Assembly (NCBI GenBank): GCA_019634245.1
Contig: JAHQVR010000016.1
Location: 1 to 53,169 of the forward strand
Source: Gammaproteobacteria bacterium
GTDB taxonomy: Bacteria; Pseudomonadota; Gammaproteobacteria; Granulosicoccales; Granulosicoccaceae
DNA: 53,169 bases
Direction of reading: 5' to 3'
Shown here: positions 18,479-27,516 of the stretch, piece after piece
Position numbering within the stretch: position 1 is the stretch's first letter
How the letters are laid out: the number at the start of each line of letters is the position of its first letter
Translations under genes and position numbers: made by a program
Notes under the pieces: generated by a model
Told to the model about the DNA's origin: nothing
Databases searched by the model: none
Seen by the model: the letters and a program-made list of their open reading frames with translations, nothing else

Positions 18479-19360
18479 ATGAGAAAAACTGCACTACAGT
18501 CATTCATGCCCCAACAGGTGGATGTGCTCACCATCGCGCTCGGTGCGGCTGCGCTGTTGCATGTCTTTATTATTTTCGGTGTTAGCTTTAAACCATTTCT
18601 TGATGAAATGCGCACCCCACCGGCTGTTGAAGTTATTCTCGTTCAGGAAAATGACAGCGAACGCCCTGAAGAAGCCGACTACTTGGCGGCCTTTTCACAA
18701 GATGGTGGGGGCGATACTGACGAAACTACACGGCCATCAACACCGTTCGCCAGTCAGCAGGATTTTAATACCGACGGTGTCGCTGCTAACCCGGAGGTCG
18801 CCAGTGCTCCGAAAGCCAGTGACCCAACCGCGGACGCGATGCTAACGACGGTGTTTTCCGACCGAGATATTCTGACGCAGGAAGAAAAAGTAGAACAAGC
18901 CGTCGTTAAACCGAATGAAAGCGTAGTGGTCATTCAAGAAGATCTCGATATCGCGGCGTTAAGTGCCGAGATAGACCGCCAACAAGAGCAGTTTGCAAAA
19001 CGCCCCCGGAAGAAGTGGCTGACTGCCAGAACCCACGAACAAATCTCTGCTAACTACATGTACCGGTGGGTGGAAAAGGTCGAACGGATTGGCAACTTAA
19101 ACTATCCGGATCAGGTGCGTCGGCAGCAGCTGCAAGGTGCTGTGTTGGTGACCGTAGGCATCTACAAAAATGGCGATATTGAAAGTATTTTTATAAAGGA
19201 GTCTTCCGGTTTCCAGGTTCTCGACGATGCAGCGAAAAGAATCGTCTCGTTGGCTGGGCCGTTTGAGCCACTGACTGGAAAGCTTGCCGAGGAAACAGAT
19301 ATCTTATACATCACCAGAACATGGGAATTTCAAAGCTCCAATTCGGTTATTAGTTACTGA
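18479..19360 (+). CDS. TonB-family energy transducer (TonB3-like)
   Basis: A 293-residue protein with one N-terminal membrane anchor (about residues 15-40, LTIALGAAALLHVFIIFGVSF), a periplasmic acidic spacer with Glu/Asp/Pro-rich stretches, and a C-terminal TonB domain (YPDQVRRQQLQGAVLVTVGI ... SSGFQVLDDAAKRIV). TonB proteins pass proton-motive energy from ExbBD to outer-membrane transporters. In P. aeruginosa the gene at this place between gshB and yqgE is tonB3, reported to be needed for twitching motility. The same role is possible here given the nearby pil operon, but is inferred from position. Confidence 0.88.
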   Translation: MRKTALQSFMPQQVDVLTIALGAAALLHVFIIFGVSFKPFLDEMRTPPAVEVILVQENDSERPEEADYLAAFSQDGGGDTDETTRPSTPFASQQDFNTDGVAANPEVASAPKASDPTADAMLTTVFSDRDILTQEEKVEQAVVKPNESVVVIQEDLDIAALSAEIDRQQEQFAKRPRKKWLTARTHEQISANYMYRWVEKVERIGNLNYPDQVRRQQLQGAVLVTVGIYKNGDIESIFIKESSGFQVLDDAAKRIVSLAGPFEPLTGKLAEETDILYITRTWEFQSSNSVISY

Positions 19361-19468
19361 TTTTGAACTACGCCCGTCGATACGATCTCGTAATGCACAA
19401 AATACTCGGAGTTTTACCAGATTCCTGCGGTACACTTCCAGAAGGATGTTTAACTTGGTAATCAGCCT

Positions 19469-20032
19469 TTGAACCTGAAAAACCATTTCCTAATTGCCAT
19501 GCCTCATTTACGGGAATCAGAATTCCATCACTCAGTGGTGCTGATCCTTGAGCACGATGACTCTGGCGCCTGGGGGGTAGTCATCAATAAAACGATCGAT
19601 CTTGCGCTAAGCGATGTGTTTGATCAACTTGATATCGAACCCACCCACTCCGTAATGGGTGCAGAAAAAGTGCTGCGTGGAGGCCCAGTGGATGAACAGC
19701 ATGGCATCGTATTGCACCCACCCGGTCCCACGTTTGAATCCACACGTGAATTCAAGTTTGGCGTATCGTTATCAAGCTCACGCGATGTACTCGAAGCCTT
19801 AGCCTCGGGCGAAGAGCCAGCAGAACACTTAGTGCTGCTTGGGCATGCTGGCTGGGGTGCAGGCCAGTTGGAGGAAGAAATTGCCAACAATGCGTGGCTA
19901 ACCTGTGAGGCCAACACCGACATTTTGTTCGAAACTCCAATCGCCGAGAGGCGCGATCGAGTGGCCAAACTGATGGGTATCAACCTGGATACTATTGTGG
20001 GGCAAACCGGCTCAAGCGGTCTTGCACACTGA
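19469..20032 (+). CDS. yqgE: UPF0301 protein YqgE/AlgH
   Basis: A 187-residue member of the YqgE/AlgH family, whose biochemical role is unsettled. It begins MNLKNHFLIAMPHL, aligned residue for residue with the usual family start. That fixes the start at a TTG codon (19469), since no ATG or GTG lies between it and the in-frame TAA at 19451-19453. Other family hallmarks are GAWGVVINKTIDL, VLRGGPVDEQHG and LLGHAGWGAGQLEEEIANNAWL. It lies in the conserved yqgE-yqgF-pyrR order, 10 bases before yqgF. Confidence 0.95.
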   Translation: MNLKNHFLIAMPHLRESEFHHSVVLILEHDDSGAWGVVINKTIDLALSDVFDQLDIEPTHSVMGAEKVLRGGPVDEQHGIVLHPPGPTFESTREFKFGVSLSSSRDVLEALASGEEPAEHLVLLGHAGWGAGQLEEEIANNAWLTCEANTDILFETPIAERRDRVAKLMGINLDTIVGQTGSSGLAH

Positions 20033-20042
20033 CTGACTCGTT

Positions 20043-20492
20043 TTGGACGGAACATTTATCGCTTTCGACTACGGCGAAAAGCTCATAGGTGCGGCCGTTG
20101 GAAACGCCAGCATGGGCACCGCGACTCCACTGGTCGCGATAGCCAATCACAGCGGCACACCGAACTGGCCAGTGGTGGAAGCACTGATCAATAAATGGCA
20201 ACCAAAAGCCCTCGTGGTAGGGGTACCGCTAACACTGGATGGCAGTGAGCAACCCAGCACTCACGCCGCGCGTGGATTTATCAAACAGTGCAAGAGACGC
20301 TTCGCTCTTAGTGTCTATGAAGCCGATGAGCGAATGAGCACCATGGCTGCAAATGAGAGAATTCGGCAGATGCGTCGTTCTGGCCAGCGCAAACGCAAGA
20401 CAACCAAGGCCGATGTCGATACACTAGCGGCCGCGCTGATACTGGAACATTGGTTTAGCCAGAACCATGAACAATCCCCGCCCCAAATTTGA
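20043..20492 (+). CDS. yqgF: Holliday junction resolvase-like YqgF/RuvX
   Basis: A 149-residue RNase H-fold protein: IAFDYGEKLIGAAVGN (first catalytic Asp), ALVVGVPLTLDGSEQPST, YEADERMSTMAA (acidic residue), and ADVDTLAAALILEHW (last Asp). The family acts in 16S rRNA 5'-end maturation and was also proposed as a junction resolvase. The start is a TTG (20043), the only usable initiation codon after the in-frame TGA at 20034-20036. It follows yqgE and precedes pyrR by six bases. Confidence 0.94.
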   Translation: MDGTFIAFDYGEKLIGAAVGNASMGTATPLVAIANHSGTPNWPVVEALINKWQPKALVVGVPLTLDGSEQPSTHAARGFIKQCKRRFALSVYEADERMSTMAANERIRQMRRSGQRKRKTTKADVDTLAAALILEHWFSQNHEQSPPQI

Positions 20493-20498
20493 CCTGTT

Positions 20499-21002
20499 GT
20501 GAAGACGCACGACACCGCCAACGTGCTCAGCTGGCTAGACGCCATGGCAGGTGCGATTAAACCGCTGGCAGACAGTGACCCTGAATTGGCCATGATTGGG
20601 ATTCGAACCGGGGGGGTGAGTGTGGCCCAGTATCTCCACTCGTCACTGGGTTTGTCAGAGCCACTGGGCGAGCTCAATATATCTTTTTACCGGGATGACT
20701 TTAGCGCTGTGGGACTTCACCCGGTGGTGGGTCCGTCCTCTGTGCCGTTCAACCTTGATGGTCGACATATCATCCTGGTCGATGACGTGCTTAGCACTGG
20801 TCGCACGGTTCGAGCAGCTATGAATGAAATTTTCGACTACGGCAGACCCTCCCGTATAACACTGGCAGTTTTGGTCGAACGCACTGGTCACGAACTGCCC
20901 ATTCGCGCTGACGTAGTAGGACTGAGCGTAGACATCCCAGAGGAGCAACACGTGGCCTTACAGGTCGATTCGATGACCGTGATCATTGGCGAAAAACCCT
21001 GA
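20499..21002 (+). CDS. pyrR: Pyrimidine operon regulator / uracil phosphoribosyltransferase PyrR
   Basis: A 167-residue phosphoribosyltransferase-fold protein. The PRPP loop is [35 protein letters not shown] and [18 protein letters not shown] are also typical of PyrR. It starts with GTG (20499) and has no evident Shine-Dalgarno sequence. Its stop shares a base with the pyrB ATG (TGATG). In bacilli PyrR binds pyr mRNA; in Proteobacteria it may act chiefly as a phosphoribosyltransferase or regulator. I saw no pyr attenuator hairpin upstream. Confidence 0.94.
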   Translation: MKTHDTANVLSWLDAMAGAIKPLADSDPELAMIGIRTGGVSVAQYLHSSLGLSEPLGELNISFYRDDFSAVGLHPVVGPSSVPFNLDGRHIILVDDVLSTGRTVRAAMNEIFDYGRPSRITLAVLVERTGHELPIRADVVGLSVDIPEEQHVALQVDSMTVIIGEKP

Positions 21003-21997
21003 TGAGCAAAGCCGATCCACAGTTAAATCGTCTCGGCAAACTTCATCACTTTTTAACCCTGGATGGTCTGAGCAAAGATACGCTCACAGAACTATTGGAT
21101 GCCGCTGAGAACTTTACCAGCGTCACCGATCGCAGTATTAAAAAAGTGCCATTATTACGCGGCAAAACTGTTGCAAATATTTTTTTCGAAAACAGCACCC
21201 GTACACGCACAGCCTTCGAATTAGCTGCAAAACGTTTGTCGGCCGATGTACTCACAGTAGATCTAGTGACGTCGTCAACCAACAAAGGCGAATCCTTGCT
21301 CGACACTCTGCGCGTGCTCGAGTCTTTGCACTGCGATATGTTTATTGTCCGACATGGAGATTCAGGAGCCGCGCATTTTATTGCGCAGCACGTGTCCCCG
21401 GGCATCAACATCATTAACGGTGGGGATGGGCAACATTCTCATCCCACTCAAGGTTTGCTGGATATGTTCACCATTCGGCGCCACAAACAAAATTTCGAAA
21501 ACCTAACGGTCACGGTCATTGGCGACATCAAACATTCTCGAGTAGCGCGCTCCAACTTAAGTGCGTTGTCTACTCTAGGTGTTGGTGACATCAGAGTCGT
21601 TGGGCCAGATACGCTAATGCCTGCCAGTGTAGAAGCCTTGGGCGTCACCCACTATCACGATGTCGACAAAGCACTTCACGGTGCAGATGTAGTAATGGGT
21701 CTGCGTTTACAAAACGAGCGAATGAGCGGCGCTACAGTTCCGAGCACCGCTGAATTCTACAAAACCTATGGGCTGTCCAAAGATCGCCTGAAATTGGCAA
21801 AGCCAGACGCCATTGTTATGCACCCGGGCCCTACCAACCGAGGAGTCGAAATCGCTGGCGATGTCGCCGATGGACCGCAATCCGTGATTTTAGAACAAGT
21901 GACCTACGGTATTGCTGCACGCATGGCCGTGATGTCAATAACAATGGGCAACGGTGAAACCCTTCGCGAGCTTGATGCAAAGGACACACCGTTATGA
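21002..21997 (+). CDS. pyrB: Aspartate carbamoyltransferase catalytic subunit
   Basis: A 331-residue enzyme that condenses carbamoyl phosphate with aspartate, committing to pyrimidine synthesis. The carbamoyl-phosphate site [19 protein letters not shown] is complete; [18 protein letters not shown] and [13 protein letters not shown] (aspartate side) are also present. It is coupled to pyrR (TGATG) and to the next gene (ATGA). The partner gene is a non-catalytic dihydroorotase homologue, as in pseudomonad-type ATCases where PyrB and PyrC' form a dodecamer. Confidence 0.98.
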   Translation: MSKADPQLNRLGKLHHFLTLDGLSKDTLTELLDAAENFTSVTDRSIKKVPLLRGKTVANIFFENSTRTRTAFELAAKRLSADVLTVDLVTSSTNKGESLLDTLRVLESLHCDMFIVRHGDSGAAHFIAQHVSPGINIINGGDGQHSHPTQGLLDMFTIRRHKQNFENLTVTVIGDIKHSRVARSNLSALSTLGVGDIRVVGPDTLMPASVEALGVTHYHDVDKALHGADVVMGLRLQNERMSGATVPSTAEFYKTYGLSKDRLKLAKPDAIVMHPGPTNRGVEIAGDVADGPQSVILEQVTYGIAARMAVMSITMGNGETLRELDAKDTPL

Positions 21998-23232
21998 GTG
22001 TATATCGCGTCATTGAACAAACAGACGATCAGGGCCGAGTAGTATCTCGATCGATTGAATCAGCACAGCCGAACGAATTCGACGAATTGGCCAAGCAGCC
22101 AAACGTTACTCGTACGCCTGGAATGATCGACTTATACGCTCGACTCTGTGAACCTGGCTTAACCCGTAAAGGATCGATCGCGACAGAAACTCAGGCCGCA
22201 TTCGCCAACGGTGTCACTGGACTAGTTTGTGCTCCGGATACCAACCCTATCATTGACACCACGTCGACGGTAGAGCTTATCCGCCAAAGCACAAAATCTG
22301 CCGGGCCAGTACAGGTGTTACCCATGGGTGCACTTACCCGTGCTCTGGAAGGGCAGCAATTGAGCGAGATGGCCACGTTATCAACCGCAGGGGTAGTCGC
22401 GTTTAGCCAAGCAGATACTCCATTAGACAACACCGGGGTGTTGTTAAGCGCGATGGAATATGCAGCAACCTTTGATTTCACTTTATCGTTGACTCCGAGA
22501 GATGGGATGATCGCACCCAATGGTTGCGCGCACGATGGTGCTACAGCAAGTCGTTTGGGGTTGCCTGGCATTCCTGTAGTCGCTGAAACTGCTGCACTTA
22601 CTCGCTTATTGGAACTTGCTAAGAGCACTGGTGCGCGCCTGCACCTGTCTCGCCTCAGCTCTGCCCGAGCTGTCGGGTTGGTAAGAGCAGCGAAGACATC
22701 TGGCCTACAGGTAACCGCAGATGTAGCGATTCATCATCTGTATTTTTCCGATGAACAAATTGAAGGTTTTGATACAAATTTTCATTCCATCGTGCCATTT
22801 AGAAGTGCACTTGATCGACAGGCACTACGCGAAGGCGTCGCCGATGGCACCATCGACTCGATTTGTTCTGATCACTCCCCTCAAGATTTGGACTCGAAAT
22901 TGGCGCCGTTTCCGAACAGCGCTCCAGGCCTTAATGCTCTGGATATGTTTCTACCTCTATTACTTGGGCTACAAAAGGTCACCGGATTATCTGAACAACA
23001 GCTGTTTAAATGCGCCTCGACCAACCCCGCAACCATCGTGCAGCAGGATATAGCCTGCTTCGGAGAAGTTCTTGTCGATACAAACTCCTCCCTTTGCTTA
23101 AGGGAATCGGCTTTACTCAGTAATGGAATGAACACACCCTTGATCGATCAACGTTCTTTGTTCGGCATTACTGGCGAGGACATTGAGCTAGTAGGTAAAG
23201 TACTTGCTATTAAATTGCCACCGCATTCCTAA
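21994..23232 (+). CDS. Dihydroorotase-like, probably non-catalytic ATCase partner (PyrC'/PyrX)
   Basis: A 412-residue protein of the dihydroorotase fold overlapping pyrB by ATGA. The metal ligands are largely lost. The usual DxHxHLREPG is [10 protein letters not shown] (Tyr48 and Arg50 replace both His), the usual HxxHxS strand reads LHLSRLSS, and the TDHAPH region is SDHSPQD. It keeps IHHLYFSDE and the overall fold. In P. aeruginosa and P. putida the corresponding PyrC' is inactive but needed to assemble active ATCase; this is the likely role here. A true dihydroorotase must be encoded elsewhere. Confidence 0.93.
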   Translation: MSVYRVIEQTDDQGRVVSRSIESAQPNEFDELAKQPNVTRTPGMIDLYARLCEPGLTRKGSIATETQAAFANGVTGLVCAPDTNPIIDTTSTVELIRQSTKSAGPVQVLPMGALTRALEGQQLSEMATLSTAGVVAFSQADTPLDNTGVLLSAMEYAATFDFTLSLTPRDGMIAPNGCAHDGATASRLGLPGIPVVAETAALTRLLELAKSTGARLHLSRLSSARAVGLVRAAKTSGLQVTADVAIHHLYFSDEQIEGFDTNFHSIVPFRSALDRQALREGVADGTIDSICSDHSPQDLDSKLAPFPNSAPGLNALDMFLPLLLGLQKVTGLSEQQLFKCASTNPATIVQQDIACFGEVLVDTNSSLCLRESALLSNGMNTPLIDQRSLFGITGEDIELVGKVLAIKLPPHS

Positions 23233-23522
23233 CCGATTAAGCTGTTTCTTAGCAGCGAATCCCACCGTATACATTTTCTTTCAATTTTTAACATTTATTG
23301 TTCGCTCGCGGCCAACAGCAGTTGTAACCAGAACCCGGCAAATCATGATCAAGGTGGCCACAGAGACAACAGACGGCCGTGGCAAAAGAATCAGTTAAAT
23401 CCTATCGGCCGAGCGTCGACTGCAATCCAGCATCAATCAGCAGGAACTCACGTCGTACATACTGACGCATTTGGCTACTAAAAAAATGGGTACAAATTAA
23501 ATCTCTTAAGTTTCCACGCTTC

Positions 23523-24101
23523 TCAGCCAGACATGGCTTCACGATGATGCCGACGACATTTCGATACGTATCGATCATTGCCGCCAATCACCACTTGATC
23601 ACCCGATGTAATGGCACGGCCTGCATCATCGACGCGTAGAGTCATGGTGGCTTTGCGGCCACATTCACAGACCGTTTTTAATTCAGAGAGTTTGTCAGCG
23701 ATGGCTAGTAAGCGCGCAGAGCCTGCGAACGTTTCACCCAGAAAATCTGTGCGTAAACCAAAGCACAACACTGGAATATTTAGGATATCCACCACTTGTG
23801 CCAACTGATCCACCTGATCTCTTGAGAGGAACTGCGCCTCATCAACCAACAGGCAGGCAATGGTTTGATTGTCTAACTTGGTTCGCGCCGCGCTTAGAAA
23901 ATCTGTATCAGCCTGAAAAACATCACAAGACTGTTCCAATCCGATGCGTGAACGTATTCGACCATCACCATATCGCGTATCGATAGCAGCGGTATATAAC
24001 ATGACCTGCATGCCCTGCTCTTGATAATTGTGAGCTGATTGCAGCAGTAGAGTGGATTTTCCAGCGTTCATTGCCGAATAATAGAAGTACAGTTGAGCCA
24101 A
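23523..24101 (-). CDS. tdk: Thymidine kinase
   Basis: A 192-residue type II thymidine kinase. It begins [20 protein letters not shown], the same as the E. coli start, which fixes a TTG start codon at 24101. The P-loop is AMNAGKST, the catalytic and Walker B segment LLVDEAQFL, and the lasso region ends with CECG and CRRHH zinc ligands. It phosphorylates thymidine for salvage. It lies 55 bases after the nucleotidyltransferase gene on the same strand and is convergent with the pyr cluster. Confidence 0.97.
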   Translation of the reverse strand: MAQLYFYYSAMNAGKSTLLLQSAHNYQEQGMQVMLYTAAIDTRYGDGRIRSRIGLEQSCDVFQADTDFLSAARTKLDNQTIACLLVDEAQFLSRDQVDQLAQVVDILNIPVLCFGLRTDFLGETFAGSARLLAIADKLSELKTVCECGRKATMTLRVDDAGRAITSGDQVVIGGNDRYVSKCRRHHREAMSG

Positions 24102-24156
24102 AAGAACCCCGCTACATGTGTGAAGGGCACAAGACTAACACTGCCTCACTGCAATT

Positions 24157-24885
24157 TCATGCCACAGAAAAGTTGGGCTGCCATTCAGCCGGGGTTGGCT
24201 GCAGCAACCCGCGCGCAGGACCCTGTGTCCGCAGAAAGCGATTTATCGCCGATTGTACTTCCCGCTCACCTCGTGGCGATGCTTCTACGCCTTCTAGTAA
24301 AGTTAGAATTTCGCTGGGTAGCACATAAGTAAGATTTGCCGTGTACTCACTTGGAGCAGAACCCGGTGGGGGCTTTTCGACCACTTCCTTGATATAGCCA
24401 CACGCATCAATTTGCACACTACTACGCATAGTCTGTTCATCACCTACCTGTTTTAGGCTAATACTTACCGCCTGCGCATGTGATGCGTGGAAATCCAAAA
24501 AATTGGGAAAGAAACATTTAGAGACCAAATAGTCTGTAGCGCTTAACAATAGCGACCCGGATAGCCAGTCTTCTGGGAGTTGATTCGCCGCGCTCTCTAG
24601 CGCATCGGCGGTTCCACCTAACTGACTTTGAGGTGTGCAAAGAATGTCGATGTCGTGGTTTTTTTGATAGGTACACGCATAGTCAATAATCTGATCTGAT
24701 AAATGGTGCGTGACGAGCGCCACTCTACGAACCCGGGCTTCTCGCAGCGAATCTAGCAGATACGTTAAAGTAGGTTTACCGTTGTATGCCAACAATGGCT
24801 TGGGAATGTTGTCTGTATAAGGAGACAATCGCTTCCCACGCCCTGCGGCCAGAAGAATGGCGCAGCTAACGGATTGTTTGTTCAT
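24157..24885 (-). CDS. Sugar-phosphate nucleotidyltransferase
   Basis: A 242-residue nucleotidyltransferase of the RmlA/GalU-like fold: LLAAGRGKRLSPYTDNIPKP (nucleotide loop, residues 11-30), GKPTLTYLLDSLREA, GGTADALESA (base contact) and LLLSATDYLV (metal-binding Asp). The C-terminal part (VVEKPPPGSAPSEYTANL) holds the usual EKP motif. It lacks the long C-terminal extension of GlmU or GlgC. It should make an NDP-sugar from a sugar-1-phosphate; sugar and nucleotide cannot be read from the motifs. It follows the galacturonokinase-like kinase by 36 bases, so the kinase probably supplies its sugar-1-phosphate. Confidence 0.85.
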   Translation of the reverse strand: MNKQSVSCAILLAAGRGKRLSPYTDNIPKPLLAYNGKPTLTYLLDSLREARVRRVALVTHHLSDQIIDYACTYQKNHDIDILCTPQSQLGGTADALESAANQLPEDWLSGSLLLSATDYLVSKCFFPNFLDFHASHAQAVSISLKQVGDEQTMRSSVQIDACGYIKEVVEKPPPGSAPSEYTANLTYVLPSEILTLLEGVEASPRGEREVQSAINRFLRTQGPARGLLQPTPAEWQPNFSVA

Positions 24886-24921
24886 GACACCGCAATATTA
24901 CCCAAACCACTGACTCAACAA

Positions 24922-26157
24922 CTACAGAACCCTGACATGACTCTCAGCTTTTGCTTCAAAGAATTTACATACATCTCTTTTCTCAGGGTACCTGGACGTA
25001 AATTGCCTGTGCATTACGCTACAGATACCCTCGATATCATTGGCATTGGCTAGCACGATCAAGCAGCCGCCATAACCGCCACCCCCGAAGCGGCTACCGT
25101 AGATTCCGTCCGTTGCCAGCGCTATTTTATGTAATTCAATCATTGGCTGACTTCCACACTCATAGAGCTCTATTGAGCTCCGGCAACTTTGATTCATTAA
25201 TTCACCAAATTGACCAGCATCACCCGCGGCCCAACACTGCGCACCCTGCTGAACCCTATCCATCTCAGAATAAACATGAGCTGCGCGACGCTGTAGTGTC
25301 TCCGGCAACTGAGCTATCAACTCAGCCGTTCTTCTCTCTTCAGGCACTTGTCCAAGATGCTTTGCAGCTGGATCGAGTAACGACGCCGCCTCGCAACACT
25401 CTGAAACCCGTGTATTAAAACCCGAACTAACCAGTTCCCGTGAAAATCCGGAGTAACACAAAATCCAGGCCCATTGATCCAGCGCTGGAGGATTGGGGAT
25501 TTGCTTCGCCGAAACCGACACCATGTCTAACAACGACAATGAGTTTCGCTGACCAAAGATCACTGACATCTGATCTTGTATGCCACTGGCCAAACCGACA
25601 TAATCGTTTTCAACCTGACGGGCCATCTCCACAAAATCTTCACGAGTGGGTGCTTCGCTTGCCACATCAAAAAAGGCATGCAAATAGGCGAGGATCACAG
25701 AGGCAGAAGAGCTTAGACCCGACCCCGGCAAAGAGCCATTTACAACCGCATCGAAACCCACCAGTGTTGAGTTGTAATTTCGACTAACCTGCGCAGCACC
25801 CCAGGCATAACGACCCCAAAGCTCACTAGGGCGTTGATCGGCCAACGAATGCGATAGATCCATTCGTACTTCGGTGTCTGCCAATTCGGGTAGAGCACAT
25901 TGGAGGCGTACTACGGGCCCATCACTGGGATAAAACGCTAGCACGCTGTATTGATCAATGGTGCGGGCCAATACAGAACCGCCTTGATGGTCAATATGGG
26001 CACCCAAGGGATTCATGCGATAGGGTGACACCACAATACGAGGTTCATCACGACGCTCGAAACGCGACTTTACCTGCGAGACCGTCTCAGCGATCAGTCT
26101 ATCGAGCCTTGAATTTTCCAACCGGTTGCGTTCCTGAAATTGATCATTGTGGGCCAC
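24922..26157 (-). CDS. GHMP-family sugar kinase, galacturonokinase-like
   Basis: A 411-residue GHMP kinase. Motif 1 reads VVSPYRMNPLGAHIDHQGG (residues 42-60), where galactokinases have PGRVNLIGEHTDYNGG. The SPYR..PLGAHIDHQGG form is what I recall from plant galacturonokinase. Motif 2 is GSLPGSGLSSSASV (141-154); motif 3 is YGSRFGGGGYGGC (353-365). NTRVSECCEAASLL and SSIELYECGSQPMIELHKI also resemble the plant enzyme. The expected reaction is anomeric phosphorylation of galacturonate or a related sugar by ATP. The start is a GTG (26157) without a strong ribosome-binding site. It is the first gene of a run with the nucleotidyltransferase and tdk. Confidence 0.8.
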   Translation of the reverse strand: MAHNDQFQERNRLENSRLDRLIAETVSQVKSRFERRDEPRIVVSPYRMNPLGAHIDHQGGSVLARTIDQYSVLAFYPSDGPVVRLQCALPELADTEVRMDLSHSLADQRPSELWGRYAWGAAQVSRNYNSTLVGFDAVVNGSLPGSGLSSSASVILAYLHAFFDVASEAPTREDFVEMARQVENDYVGLASGIQDQMSVIFGQRNSLSLLDMVSVSAKQIPNPPALDQWAWILCYSGFSRELVSSGFNTRVSECCEAASLLDPAAKHLGQVPEERRTAELIAQLPETLQRRAAHVYSEMDRVQQGAQCWAAGDAGQFGELMNQSCRSSIELYECGSQPMIELHKIALATDGIYGSRFGGGGYGGCLIVLANANDIEGICSVMHRQFTSRYPEKRDVCKFFEAKAESHVRVL

Positions 26158-26368
26158 CTATAATCGTCCGCTGACTTCCGATCATACCCAGTAGGTATTG
26201 CGAGCCCGCTCGTGTCACGTCGCTCGGATGATTCGCAGGCTATCCCACCCGTTTGCAGAACTATCGGGTCAACTACACACTAATTATCGGAAGTATGGAG
26301 GAAAAATTCCGCGGTCGAATGAGCAGTTTCCAGACTTTTATTTAGGAGTGGCTACCCAGGGATGACAA

Positions 26369-27199
26369 TCAGTCAGTCGCTTCAGCGCGGGCTGCAGATC
26401 GTTTCTTGGCGACCTTTTTTCCCACAGCTTTCGATTTCACAGCCGTTCGTTTTGCAGCGGTGCGAGTGCCAGCTGTCGCTGAACTCTTAGATGCTTTTTT
26501 TGTTACCGCTTTACTCTTCACTGACGGTGATTTTGCACTACTGGATTTTTTTGCGACGGTTTTCTTAGTAGTTGACGCTGATTTTTTCGCCGCAACTTTT
26601 TTTGTGGCCACCTTCTTTTTAGCGGGGCTCTTGGAATTGGATGCTTTCGGCTGTCTAGTCACCGTGGAACTGGATTTTTTCTTTTTCGCCTGAGTTTTTG
26701 CCCCAGCTTTTTTTGTTGAAGCGGTGGCTTTGGTTCTGGTGGTGGTTGATGCTCTGGATTTCGCTGCTACTTTTTTCTTCAGAGCTGGCACTTCTGGGGT
26801 GTTCTTTACAGGCTCGGCAGAGGGCGCATCGGAGGTATTTTCCCCGGCGGCGGCATCCTCACTTTTGCGTTTATTGGCAGCTTTCGCACGCTTGGCTGCT
26901 TCCCATGCTGGCCCTGCCCATTCCACCGCCTCCTCAGGATTTTCCAATACGCTTTCAGGCGCCAGGTAGTAGCTCAGGTGCATGGAGCGCCCGTTCTTGA
27001 AATATTCAAACGGTGGTAGGTTATTTTCTTCGAATCGCGTTCTGTTTTGGTCGTCAACCTTAAAATACAAAAGGTCATCCGCCACCAAACCAAACATACA
27101 ATCGTCGCGGTAGAGCCCATATCCACCAAACATTCGGCGGGCACGAACAACACCAAACCCACTTAGCAGGTCGAGAAGATACTCAGTGAATTCGCTCAT
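26369..27199 (-). CDS. TfoX N-domain protein with histone H1-like tail
   Basis: A 276-residue protein. Residues 1-95 form a TfoX N-terminal domain (MFGGYGLYRDDCMFGLVADDLLYFKVDD, FEYFKNGRSMHLSYYLAPE). From about residue 105 to the end it is a low-complexity Lys/Ala/Ser/Thr tail with KKVAAKK and AKK-type repeats, like eukaryotic H1 or bacterial AlgP/HctB-like proteins, ending KKRSAARAEATD. The tail should bind DNA or RNA through charge. TfoX-family proteins control competence genes in some gammaproteobacteria, but this domain alone does not prove that role. It is monocistronic, 169 bases downstream of the pilU terminator and transcribed in the same direction. Confidence 0.82.
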   Translation of the reverse strand: MSEFTEYLLDLLSGFGVVRARRMFGGYGLYRDDCMFGLVADDLLYFKVDDQNRTRFEENNLPPFEYFKNGRSMHLSYYLAPESVLENPEEAVEWAGPAWEAAKRAKAANKRKSEDAAAGENTSDAPSAEPVKNTPEVPALKKKVAAKSRASTTTRTKATASTKKAGAKTQAKKKKSSSTVTRQPKASNSKSPAKKKVATKKVAAKKSASTTKKTVAKKSSSAKSPSVKSKAVTKKASKSSATAGTRTAAKRTAVKSKAVGKKVAKKRSAARAEATD

Positions 27200-27516
27200 G
27201 ACGTTGGTCGTTCTTTCTCGTAGTCTGGTTCATTACCTATTGACCCATTGTCAAAAAAGTACATTTTTCTGTCAACTAGCAATTGGACACTCAACCGCGT
27301 AACTACTGGACCGTTTCCAAAAAATCACAAATGCTGTGACCTTGATTAGCAAATTTACGCCAAAGCTGTGACGCAGTTGGAATCAGTAATCAGCACCTGA
27401 CCGTCAAAAAAAAACCCTCAATGACACAAATACATTGAGGGTTCTTAGTAAAGATGACAACTTTAATCGCTGAATGCTTACCCCATCAGGTAGCTATTCG
27501 CACTTCAACCTGGGGT
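27200..27516. other. Intergenic gap after pilU
   Basis: A 317-base AT-rich gap without a gene. It holds the pilU terminator (27406-27443) and must hold the promoter of the TfoX-domain gene. I could not pick one promoter with confidence. Confidence 0.5.
27406..27443 (-). terminator. Rho-independent terminator of pilT-pilU
   Basis: A perfect 10-bp stem pairs ACCCTCAATG (27414-27423) with CATTGAGGGT (27433-27442) around a 9-base loop. Read on the minus strand, the stem is followed by a run of nine T, which is the classic intrinsic terminator. It lies 74 bases after the pilU stop. Confidence 0.9.

Noticed and set aside
26400..26900. Low-complexity sequence that could be taken for a tandem DNA repeat.
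   Set aside because: The DNA is not periodic; the pattern comes from the Lys/Ala/Ser/Thr-rich coding tail of the TfoX-domain gene.
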